Shown one piece after another: positions 53,763-64,000 of a stretch of DNA of 64,000 nucleotides. This stretch comes from Serendipita indica DSM 11827 (Eukaryota; Basidiomycota; Agaricomycetes; Sebacinales; Serendipitaceae). The DNA lies in NCBI GenBank assembly GCA_910890315.1, contig CAJVGD010000014.1, forward strand, positions 496,001 through 560,000, given 5' to 3'. The notes under the pieces are model-generated. The model searched no databases. It was not told where the DNA came from and worked only from the letters and a program-made list of their open reading frames with translations. The translations under genes were made by a program, and so were the position numbers. How positions within the stretch are numbered: the stretch's first letter is position 1; every line of letters starts with the position of its first letter.

Positions 53763-56700
53763 ATGCCTCCAGATCCTGTGGGCACTCGGGTGACCGGCAT
53801 TATGCAGAAGGGACGCACGAGTGAGTAAAGGTTCGAGTTTCAATAGTGCAACTCACATCCGTCTTATAGACTCTGAGATGCAATGGATCCAAGAGAGCGG
53901 GCAGGACGTCAGGATCCAGGAAATGCCTGCATCTCCTGTGATTCCCGCGATATCTCCGACAGACCTTGCGTTTGATCCCGGCGTTAGGACTACCGCTGCA
54001 CCTTTGACTCCGACAGCTGATGCATTTCGCGCACTTTACCATCATGACTCAGGTCCCAATACACCGCTCACTTCTTTTTCATCCGCTTCTAGTCTGGAGG
54101 CGTCAGACACATCTGCTTCAGTTCCTCATACTGCCTTCAGCTCTGTAGACTCCATTTACTACCTTGCAAGTCCACGAGACCAACCGACTAGCTACCCAAC
54201 ATCGACGCAATCATCCCAGTTGTGGTCAGAACCCGGGGCCGCTAGCCGTTCCCGTTTTCGACACCCTTCGTACCAAAACCAACCTTCCGACATTGCGTCT
54301 AGGTCCGCACCAGATTTAAATGCGCCGCTGCTATTTGGACCGGAGAACCTAGCATTCAATTCGAGAGCTAGCTTTCTCTCTCCTGAAACTCCAATATACC
54401 CTCTACATCAACCTGCTCATTCATCTCCGTCTCTCCTTGAACAACCTTTTGCAAGAGTTCATAGTCCTTATCCCTCTCACCCAGCACAATGGGGATCAGC
54501 ATTTGGACGGCCAGGACATCATGTCAACATGACGAACAGGAGCGAACCATTGGAGGATGTTTGGATTCGGCAAGGTCAAAATCATCCTGTGCAAGTGCCA
54601 GGTTCGACTACAAGCAGTCAAGGCACCCTGCCAGGTGCACCTCTCGGGGCTCACCAGCCGACACCCTTTCCATCGAGTCCTTTCAGACCACCCGTTAGTA
54701 TACCTTTTTGGGCTCCAAGAACATTCCTCGGGACTTCCATTGCACGAGACGCAATGCTTGCATATGCCCATCAGCTATATAATGCATCAACAGACTCTGG
54801 AGGGCTCACGTCTATCCCACTGCCGTCAGAATCGACAAATAATCCGCCTACTGACGCGCAACATCGGCAACTCTTCAATCTGCTCAACGCAATTCGCAGC
54901 CAACATCCGAACCACCTGCCAACGCTGTTGCTCTTGAGCTGCGCTCAATTCTCAGCCAAGGAATATGACCAATCTCAAGAGACGTGTAATACTATTCTAT
55001 CTATGGACCCAAATTACGTAAGGGCCTCCCGTCGTTCGTTAGGTCTCTAATCTTCCTCAGGTTGAGGCCATGTCGAACATGGGGATGGTCATGAAGGCCA
55101 AGGGCGCCTACAAGGAAGCGGAAGCGCTTTGGATCAAGGCAATTCATCTCCGACCAACTTATTGGGACGCTATCGTACGTACCCGAAATGGATCTCTGCT
55201 GTTGTAACTAAGCATTCCAGGATAATCTGGTCCATGTATTGTGTGAACCTCAACCCTCTTTGGACGGCAGCATGCTTGTTCCAAGATACGACAAAGCCTT
55301 GGAGATACTTACCTACGTTCTCAACATTCTAATCCGCCCGGATGGCCTTATACTCGTATTGATTCCCCAGGCCCACATACATAGGCTCCAGAACCTCTTG
55401 TTTACTCGGGGAAACCTGCGTGGCATTACAGGCTCCATCGGTGCAGGTATCGATGACTATACGACAGCCTTGGAGCTCGTCTTTAGGGCCCCCGGATCCG
55501 TTGAGTCTGGGATGCCTCTCCACTTGGGAGACGTCGTCATGGCCGTAACAGTCATCGGGCTGCTAGCAAGCCACGATCCCGAGTCACCGGCCCTTAGAGA
55601 GATCAGCCATGCTTTGTCCATCGATTACTCGCGTTTCACCATGCACATGCTCGAACGTAGCGTTGATTGGCTCATCCTCGTTCAACGTGCCAGGTCACAG
55701 CTCCTTGCGGCATTACTTGAGATTGGAGATGGTGCGCTGCCAATAGTGTTACTCACTCCGGAGATGGTAGCTCGTATACCCAGCGCACTGTTCAGTGCAT
55801 TTGCGCACAAGCTACCTGGGTTGTGCACTCGACAATCGTACGAAGATCTGTGGAGAGCGTCTCCAGGTATCAATGAAGAAGCGACAAACAAGTTGACGTC
55901 TTCCATCCTGCTGACGCTTGCAAAGCTCTTCCAGACAATGGATCAGGGGCAAAAGGTGATATCGTGGTCAACAACGCTCACATTCCTCGGAGTACGTCTC
56001 TTGTCATCATACTCTACTACATGGCGCTAGCTCTACACCCAACTGCATCCACCTACAATAACCTCGGGATCATCTTCTATACCACCCAAGATGTTGCCAC
56101 AACAATCAACGCGCATGGACAGCGAGAGTTCATTACCGGATCTCTGCTGGCGTTGCAGTACTACAAGAAGGGGCTCACGCTCGACCCAAACCATCCGCAT
56201 ATTTTGACCAATTATGGTTCTCTTCTTAAGGATCAAGGCAGGTCTCTCGACGCCATCAGGTCAGCCATCCAATCGTGTAAAGTCTCCCTGCTCATATACC
56301 ATAGCATGTACAAACGAGCTTTGCAAATCAAACCCGACTTTGAGATTGCACTCGCCAACATCGCGAATGTTATCAAGGACACTGTGCGTTTTACTTCATC
56401 TCAGAGAGTGGTGATCTCAATTTTGTTCAGGGAAAGATAAAAGAGGCTATCGAGTACTATCAGAGGGCCCTCCTGCTTTCTTCATTACTCCCAGATGTCG
56501 TCTGTGGATACGTAAATGCCATGGCTTCTATATGCGACTGGAGGGGTGGCAGAGGGGCGATCGGAAATGAGCCAATTGTTGACGATCACTTTCACCTGAT
56601 TCAGCGCTCAAGCAGGGACGACCGCACCCCCAGCGGGTGGATGGGTAGACTGGAGGAGACTGCTAGGAAGCAGCTCAACGAGGTATATGCCGCGAATTCT

Positions 56701-59091
56701 GGACTTTTGCGCAGATTTGGCAGCCCGGAATACTGGTTCAGTCTTGTGGAGACAGCATATGGTGACGGAATAACGGCAGGCGAACGACAGTGAGTATTCG
56801 TCCTATCAAAACTCTCATTCAGATATTTTGCTAGGAAGTGGACGTTTCTTATTGGTTACTACTATACCGAATTCAGCCGCACCGAGAAAGCTGTTAACGA
56901 GCTGGCCGTAATCATTTGCCTCATGGAAGCTCTAAATCGAGTGCTTCAAAGACGTTGCTATGGAGAAACCCTCGATGGAAGAGCAAGTAATGTCGGAGAA
57001 AATACCAACCTGTCCTCCGGTCACTACCTACGCCTTCGCCTTCCTCGGGCTTTAGGTTCACCAGCGGTACCCGCTCTGCTTCCTTTTCACTGCGTACGTC
57101 TATTTCATCCGAATACTTCATACTGAAGCTATGCAGTTTCCCCATGCCCTTGATGTCCGGGTGACTCGCTTGGTCGCTCATCGAAATGCCTTGAAGATAT
57201 CCTACTCCGCATTGACATCATCTTGGTTACCTAAGGCTGTGCACACACCCCCTCCCCCTCCCGCAGGACGATTGAATATCGGATACGTATCTAGTGACTT
57301 CAAGTATGTCCTTGTCACTGCTATCCTATTTGGGCTTATATTGTACAGCAATCATCCACTCGCTCATCTGATGCTCTCGGTCTTTAAACTGCATGATCGC
57401 CAACGCTTTAGAGTGTTCGTGTACGCTACTTCGGTTTCCGACAATTCCTATTACCGACAGCGTATCGAACAAGATGCTCAAATCTTTCGTGACGTATCCA
57501 AGCAATCCACCGAGTTTATCGTAAACCAAATCATCAACGATCAAATCCATATCCTAATCAACTTGGGAGGTTATACAAGGGCAGCGAGAAACGACATTTT
57601 TGCCGCAAGACCCAGTTCGCTACAAGTGTCATTGATGGGTTATGCCGGCACGTCAGGGGCTTGTAGGTTACATTTTTGGAATAAACCATGGCTTACACAC
57701 CTTTAGCATGGTGCGATTACTTAGTTTGCGATAAGCAAGCATGTCCAAAGGAGGCATTTGGCTCGTATCGCGCTGCAGTTCGGAGGCTCAGACGGGAGTA
57801 CGAGCCTGTAATTCACCAAGATGGATCTCTGCGCGAGGTTCTCGAGGAGTATGTGGACCCAGAATCCTTGGACATGAGTTGGGCTTTGTAAGTCGGCCAA
57901 GCATTTTGCAAAGCATACTAATAGAGGGCAGGACCGAAAAGTACATCCATTTACCGGTATGCACCGTCTCCCTTTTCCTGTACTCTCTAACCTGCAATAG
58001 CACTCTTACTTCGTCACCGACCATCGGCAAGCCTTTCGCGAGGAACATCTCGAGCCACATTTGGATCCAAACCAAAGGTGGCTGACAGAGGAGAAGTTAC
58101 GAGCCAAGCTTCGGCAAGAGATCTTTCCCGATCTCAATGAGTGAGTGAGTTCCCTGTCGTACATTCTTCTCTGAAGGTGGTCAAGGAGCACAGTGATATT
58201 CGCCTGCTTCTCTCAGGTAAGTGTGAAGTGTTCTGAATAACGCCCTTCTCACCGCTACTACCTACAGATATACAAAATCTGTCCAGTACGTCTCTGATAA
58301 GTATGTTACAAAGCTCTGAATTTGGTCAAAGGCCGCTTTCATAATCTGGATCCGCCTTTTGCAACGAGTACCAAACAGCATCCTATGGCTCTTGCGGTTT
58401 CCCGCTGCTGGAGAGGAGCACCTTATGAGGACTGCGCTACTCTGGGGTGGTCATGAGATTGCCTCTAGAGTAAGGTTCACAAATATTGCTCCCAAAGAGG
58501 CTCATATTCGGCGATGTCGAGTGGCTGATTTAGTATTGGACACCTTTCAGGTAATTATCGCCAACGTCAATATCCTGCTGACGTTCCTTAGTGCAATGCG
58601 CACACCGTTGCTACCGAGTGAGAACTGCATCCTTTTTCGAATAAGAAAACTCACCGAGCGTCGACAGTGTCTTGTGGTCCGGCACGCCACTGCTTACTCT
58701 GCCGAAGGAGCCATATAAGATGTGCAGCAGGGTCGCGTCGAGTATCGCATTGGCAACAGGGTTTGGAGAGAGTATGATAGTGGCTAATGAGCGCGAATAC
58801 GAGGAAAGGGCCGTATCCCTGGCATGTAGCATCTCTTACCGGGACGAAGTGAATTCGGACGGTACTACAGACCGTAGAGGTGTAGGAGAGCTCATGGAGC
58901 TGCGCAAAAACCTGATCCTCAATCGGGATAGGATGCCCTTGTTCGACACCGCTCGGTGGACACGCAATCTCGAAAAGGGATTCGAAGAGATCTGGCGGCG
59001 CTGGGAGGACAGCTGCAAGCCACCCTGGACCGCGAAAGATGAGGATGGAGGAGTCACTGTATCTGATAGCCAGCCTTTCTTTAGTGGATAA
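53763..59091 (+). CDS. OGT: O-GlcNAc-transferase homologue: TPR repeats plus GT41 glycosyltransferase domain, with an apparent one-base frame break
   Basis: A gene of roughly 18 exons. Exon 1 encodes MPPDPVGTRVTGIMQKGRT; a disordered Ser/Pro-rich region of about 300 residues follows. TPR units come next (NYVEAMSNMGMVMKAKGAYK, YKKGLTLDPNHPHILTNYGS, MYKRALQIKPDFEIALANIA). The GT41 catalytic half shows GRLNIGYVSSDF, NHPLAHLM, HILINLGGYTRAARNDIFAA, LMGYAG, WCDYLVCD, ILWLLRFPAAGEEHL, FTNIAPKEAHI, VADLVLDTFQCNAHT and VLWSGTPLLTLP. These are the classic OGT/SPINDLY motifs, including the HPLAHL His and the UDP-binding region. Near 55934 the frame shifts: LAKLFQ is followed by DNGSGAKGDI only if one G is added. 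Expected role: nucleocytoplasmic O-sugar transfer to Ser/Thr; the donor sugar (GlcNAc or another) is not decided by sequence. Confidence 0.88.
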
Positions 59092-59149
59092 AATGTAGGA
59101 AGCTGTAACAATACAGCTATATTTTTGTCCTGAATTATATCGACAAGCC

Positions 59150-60882
59150 TCAGTCGTCCACCCTCCGTCTCTTAGCACTTCGACTTTGACTTCGATAGGG
59201 TGACCGTGATCTCGAATGGCGACGGCTTGATCGGTGTGGCGATCGCGAGCGTTGACGCGGCGAGCCTGTGCGATGTTGTTCTGAAGTTCGAGGGTTTCCA
59301 CGGTAATCGTCACGTCGTGGACTTGGACTTCGTCTACGCTGAGGGGAATGATCTCGGTCTTTCCAAGACGATTGATCTCGTGAACGTTCACCCCATCTGC
59401 GCTCCGAGGCTGCAGGCCGCGAGTTGCTACCTGTTGCTTGTCCACCGGACTGAACGTTTTGAGGACAGTCTGGGGAGAGTGAGTAGTAAATCTAACAAGG
59501 CCCGTGAGACCTTACCCTTCTTGAGGTGTGGACCTCCACACAAGAAACAGCCTTGTCCGCCAGGGGGTTGGGGCAGCGTTGCACCACCAACCTTTGGTGG
59601 AGGGGCAAGCGTTGTGTCTTGATCTTTCAAGTATGTGTACTTTGTCCTACTTCGCTTGCCAAAGTCTTTGACTTGCATCACTTTTGGTAACAAGGATATA
59701 TCCACCTGGGACTCGATTGGAGCGGTGTAGTCCCTATTCTTGAGCTCGTCGAGATCCTGTACGAAGATTGTATACAATTAATGTAGATGAATGGGAATAA
59801 ACATACCTGATAGAAGGCTCCCTTGTGCCAATACTTTTGCAAGAATGCCCCAGAACCCTGTGGTTTAGCCTCGCGAAGCTTTTTAGCACGCTCCATATCT
59901 TCTTTGAGCCGCTGTTCCTCTGGAAGTGCCCGTCTACGCTCAATCTCGAGTCGTTCTTCCTCACGCGCTCGCTCGGCTTCCTTTTCCCTCTTTAGGCGCA
60001 TGAGCTCGCGCATTCTCCACAGATTAAACTCGGCTTCCGGGTCCAAGCCATCTGTATCGTCAATTTCTTGACCGGGCATCTTTGCTTCCTCTGCGAATCT
60101 GTCAGCGCAGCCTACGAATGTGTTGGAGCGATTTACTCTCTTCCATTCCACGCTTTATACTCTCTCCGACCATGTTCACGCTCTGTCTCTTGCGTTCCTC
60201 GGCCGCTTGTTCTCGTTTTTTCATGGCCTCTTCCGAGTCAAAGGCAATAGCATCACGTTCTTTCAGAGTTTCTCTCTGCTGTCTGAATAAGAAATGAGTC
60301 TCGTTTTAATACGTGTTCTATATACGCACTTGGACACGAAGACTGGGCGTAGTTGAGGTCTCGGAGGTTCGTCTTCCTCTGACGACTCTTCTTCGCTGGA
60401 CTGTAGCCGAGTTAGTATTTTATGTCAGAGGTGGTAGCTTTTGGTGACCTCTTCCTCCTCTTCGTCACTCTCGCTCTCTGAAGACTCTTGAGCCTTTTCT
60501 GAAATGCCTGATGTCAGTGTTTCGCGGATTGCAGCAAGCACAGTGACGAATTACGTTGCTCTACGACTGTCATTCCCGACTCTGCTTTCCCGTCGACGAA
60601 GACTCGGCCATCCTTGACTTCTACATTTCCAAGCGCGACTTTGACTGTCTTTGCGCCTCGCGGCCGTGCTGGAGTTGCTGGTACCAACGTCTTTAAGTCT
60701 GTTTCCTCTTCTTGAGCATCATAGTCCCCAATTTGCACGTCTCCAGCGTCTTCTGCCTGCACTTGTTCCTCCTCTTCATCACTAGACTCGTCTAGATCAC
60801 GTGCATCTTTCGGAGCCTTTTTCGCAAAATGCCTTTGGGCGGGTTTTGCGTGACGAGGTGCGAGTTTACGCACGGCGCTCAT
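59150..60882 (-). CDS. MFAP1: MFAP1/Spp381-type spliceosomal B-complex protein with C-terminal zinc knuckle and RS-like tail
   Basis: Start ATG at 60880-60882 ([20 protein letters not shown]); the longer frame starts with TTG. The first half is acidic ([12 protein letters not shown]). A long charged helix follows ([38 protein letters not shown]). The conserved core reads [15 protein letters not shown], then [20 protein letters not shown] and DTT. After that comes [14 protein letters not shown], a C-x2-C-x3-H-x4-C knuckle split by an intron, then about 90 residues rich in Arg/Ser ([32 protein letters not shown]), with the stop at 59150. MFAP1 joins the spliceosomal B complex with Prp38. The knuckle and RS tail suggest RNA contact. 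It converges with the OGT gene 58 bp away. Confidence 0.88.
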
Positions 60883-61376
60883 TGTAGTGGCAGGCAACTT
60901 TGGAACTTGGACTTCTGCGATAATGACCGATGCCTACTAAGCCGACTTAATGGCGCTTTCATTTCACGATTATCAATGTTTAGAATTCAGAGTCAGCACT
61001 AAAATATGAGCCAGTGCACCGACGCAAGACTCCATATGCGGGCGATGCCCGTCTTCTGGTCTGGTCGGAACCTGAACGGCCCCGGGTACGAAAGCGTTCA
61101 GCTGGAGGATTTAGTTGATGGAGAGTGGGCACTGCCAGCTCATTCGCGTTCTCTGATCGTAATTTATGAAGCAGCCCGACGGCTTACACAGACGAGAATG
61201 ACGACGAATGACCTGGCTATGTGTCAAGGCTGGATTTCCATCGAATACTTGACCCGCAGCTCATAACCCGGCGTCAGATCCCTTACCAGACAGCGCCTCC
61301 ACCCACCTCTCAGTGAAGACGCGCGGTCGTTATATATGATCAATAGGCTGAACAACTAATTTTTCATCTCTTACTC
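60883..61376. other. Divergent intergenic region between MFAP1 and the last gene
   Basis: About 495 bp between divergent start codons. A TATATAT lies at 61331-61337, 40 bp before the right-hand ATG. The plus-strand open frame 61006-61266 has no family similarity, so I treat the region as promoter sequence for both genes. Confidence 0.4.
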
Positions 61377-64000
61377 ATGCTGGACCCAGAATATCTCCAT
61401 GTTGGGGCCCCAGACACCCAGCCGCCTGCCTTGGACAAGCAGAAGGAGCCGACAACGCCCAAGCGGATGCTCAAGTCCCTCAAACGCGTCTACAACGCGT
61501 CTGTGACATGCTTTGAAACACATATACGGCTCTCTTCTCATCAATCTGCATTGCAAAGGAAACTGGCTCTCAAGTCCATCTCAAAGGACGACATACAAGA
61601 CGTTAGAAAGATTTCGGAAGACCTCATCTTTATTCTACAGTGGGTGGCCTCTGGACTAGCATGTACTTTGCTAATTCCATCTCCCAGATTGCCACATGAT
61701 CGCAGTACATATAATCTTGCATTAAGGTTACTTTCATCGATTGCAACGGCATCAGACCCTTTGGCATTTGTGCTGCTAGAACGACACATCTCGCCCATCC
61801 TCCGTTACACTCTCGAGACATCGCTCGAGCTTCCGCCCCAAAAAGCCACAGCTTTGCTTCTTGTGCTGGACCATTTGGACATACGGCACCGCATTTCAAA
61901 CGTGCGACGCATACTCACCGACGCATCGGCTGCCGAGTATCCCGACATGAACACCGTCACCGCCGTCGAACGAAGCTGTCGTGAACTCATCAGCCTATTC
62001 GACTCGGAGATGTGGGTAAAGATGATGGTGCAAGATCTATTGGCGCTTGTAGCCAAGACGCCCTCCATTTCCTGGCTTCTATTGCAGCAAGACATTTACC
62101 CTGCAGTGGTGAAAATTGCCGGAAATAGCGGGCTCAACTCCGCAAAGCTGTCCAGAAGGCTTGTTAGGCTGGTCGCAGAAAGCAGCACAACAATACTTCG
62201 TCTCAAACAACGCGTGTACCCGCTTCTCGGCAAGAAGGCCCTTGATGACGAAGAACTCGTCGCACAGGATGCCTATCGCTCTTTGATACATCTCGCACGG
62301 TACGACCCTGACCCTGCAATACCTTCTTTTATTAATTAATGAGAACAGCTCCGAAGATCGGCAGGAAAGGCTGGCGGCAATTGGCATCCTCGAGCATGTT
62401 GCCCAGTCTCGGTCAGCGGCAACGGCTATTCTAATCCGACCAGAATACTATGAAGCAGTGGAAAGGATGTGGGCTCTCGGCTCCACGTCGCTACCGGTCG
62501 ATAAACTCTACCGATTACTTAACGAGGCCATTGTGGACAGCCTCGCAAATGCGCGCGCCTTTATCGCTACATGCGGCTTGAATGCACCACCCGAGGTCGG
62601 TGTTACGGACAGATGGGCTCCATGTATCATATTCACGATTATTACAGGGCGAGCTTATCCAAGCGCCTCTTCAGACGTTGCCAGGTTTCTACTTCCTACC
62701 GAACTTTCGGACCAGCTCGTCGGTTCATTCCGAAACTTACTCAGCATATGCACTGCTTTGTAAGTAATTTTGGCGCGGTGGATCACCGTCCCTGTGCTGA
62801 CCGCCTGCAGGAACGTGTATGACGAGAAGACGATAGAGGAAGCACTCGACATTCTATCGGGTGCGACGGATCAGTCGGACACTGTCTCGTTTGGCCTGGT
62901 GGATCCCTCGCTGTTGCCATTCTATGCACTGCTGGCAGAGGGGCAGCCGTCTGCCTCGGTACGGCGTTTGCAGAGCAAGATCGAGCGTATTCAAACACGC
63001 AAACAAGCCATCGAGACAATCACGTTGGTTCAACGACTGAAGCGCACACGGAACTGGTCTGGTCTGGACGGTGACAATGCTCGGCCGCTATGCCAGATAC
63101 TGATCTCATGTGCATTGTAAGTAGTCTCCAGCGACTAGGGGACTGACTAACAGTCTTGTAGAGATGACAGATTGCACGATGTACGAGGACAGGCGATCGA
63201 TGCGCTCATCGAGTTGTCAAAGTCTCCGCCATCGTGCTCTTCGGTGCTACTAGAGCCAGATCTTACAAATGACCTACGCAAGCTCTTGTCGAAGTCGCGG
63301 GATCAGCCCTCATCCACTCTTTCCGAACGTATAATCACTTTGGAGCTTCAGAGGAGCATGCAGAATGGCATCTCACGACTCGTTGAGCTGTCAAACAAGC
63401 GATCCGACGGCGAGTGGGATGAGGCAGAAGAGTATGAGTCTACTGTTCGTGGTCTTGCACGGGCATATGATCAGCATAAAAAGGACGAAACACTTCTACG
63501 CACGCTGTACAAGTCGATACTTGTCGTAGCCACTGGTAATGATCGTGGCCGGAGATTGCTGGAGGCCTATATAGGCAATACGTCCGAACTGCTTTCGAAA
63601 GCGGAGAACGAGCATACTCAAGGTGCTGTAAGGGACGTAATACGGCACCTGGAGACGTTGGCAGATCGACTACTGCAGCAATCGCCACCACCGAGCGCCT
63701 TGATGTTTGCTCAACCGTCGCCGCGTCAACGACTGGACCATTTACGGACGCTCTCATCCTCTTCTTCGAGTTCTCCTGGCCGCGATTTGGTGTTGGAGAG
63801 ACTGGCACAAAAGCAACGGGTGGACGCCGAGGCGCTGTGCTGGCGGTTGCTCGCAATCTGCCGGCTAGGCCTGAGTGAGTGGTCCGTCGATGCCGCGTTG
63901 GAGCTATTGGGCTCGTTAATCAAAGGCTCCGAGGCTGTATATCTTTGCTTTGAGCAAGACGGACTTCGGCGTGCGTTGCGGGGATTGGCTACCAACGGAG
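61377..64000 (+). CDS. Large helical (armadillo/HEAT-like) repeat protein of unknown function, partial at 3' end
   Basis: Four exons fit in phase: 61377-62299, 62349-62759, 62811-63116 and 63162 to beyond 64000. The frame is still open at the window edge, so at least 820 residues are encoded. The start is MLDPEYLHVGAPDTQPPALD, followed by almost continuous amphipathic helices (e.g. YNLALRLLSSIATASDPLAF, RLAAIGILEHVAQSRSAATA and ERSCRELISLFDSEMWVKMM), typical of armadillo- or HEAT-like solenoids. A Ser/Pro spacer (SPRQRLDHLRTLSSSSSSSP) occurs near residue 750. I recognise no named family. Such solenoids usually act as protein-binding scaffolds; nothing in the context narrows this. Confidence 0.7.

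Noticed and set aside
61006-61266. 86-codon ORF before the last gene
   Set aside because: Lies in a promoter-like gap between divergent genes, no similarity, no support.

Overview
The window is a gene-dense piece of a nuclear fungal genome. Almost every gene is broken by short GT-AG introns of about 45-60 bp, intergenic gaps are short, and the gene content is fungal. Markers include an MP88-type macrophage-activating glycoprotein, the Kei1 subunit of inositol-phosphorylceramide synthase, a Zn2Cys6 regulator, a GT41 O-GlcNAc-transferase homologue and a fungal STAND N-terminal domain. I infer a basidiomycete, most likely an Agaricomycete; a Rhizoctonia/Ceratobasidium-like fungus would fit, but I cannot prove the genus. 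I recognised no rRNA, tRNA, CRISPR array or transposable element.

Layout: 0-8.6 kb holds the 3' end of a metallophosphoesterase gene, the mitochondrial rhomboid protease PCP1, an MP88-like secreted glycoprotein, symplekin/PTA1 (minus strand) and the V-ATPase G subunit VMA10, whose start codon lies only 58 bp from that of symplekin. 8.8-23.1 kb holds a Zn2Cys6 transcription factor, MMS19/MET18, KEI1, a PQ-loop membrane protein, SIR2 and an AT-hook protein. 23.4-35.9 kb is the accessory-looking part: a type I mucin-like membrane protein with a Cys-rich head, a long gene-poor stretch with two tiny secreted-peptide genes, and a 1067-residue protein joining a STAND-type N-terminal domain to an unrecognised helical repeat array.

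35.9-64 kb is housekeeping again: a TIA-1/PUB1-like RNA-binding protein, prohibitin PHB1, a Ser/Pro-rich single-pass membrane protein, a 1312-residue disordered protein of unknown function, importin alpha, APC4, the DEAD-box helicase DRS1, an O-GlcNAc-transferase homologue, the spliceosomal protein MFAP1 and the start of a large helical-repeat protein that runs off the window.

No operon-like pathway is encoded. Functional themes recur by chance or loosely: RNA processing (symplekin, PUB1, DRS1, MFAP1), membrane and mitochondrial homeostasis (PCP1, PHB1, VMA10, KEI1), chromatin and cell cycle (SIR2, MMS19, APC4, importin alpha) and the cell surface (MP88-like protein, mucin-like receptor, Ser-rich membrane protein, secreted peptides). 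Three conserved genes show apparent one-base reading-frame breaks, which I think are more likely sequence errors than real inactivation. Exon borders were inferred by hand from splice signals, reading phase and family similarity.
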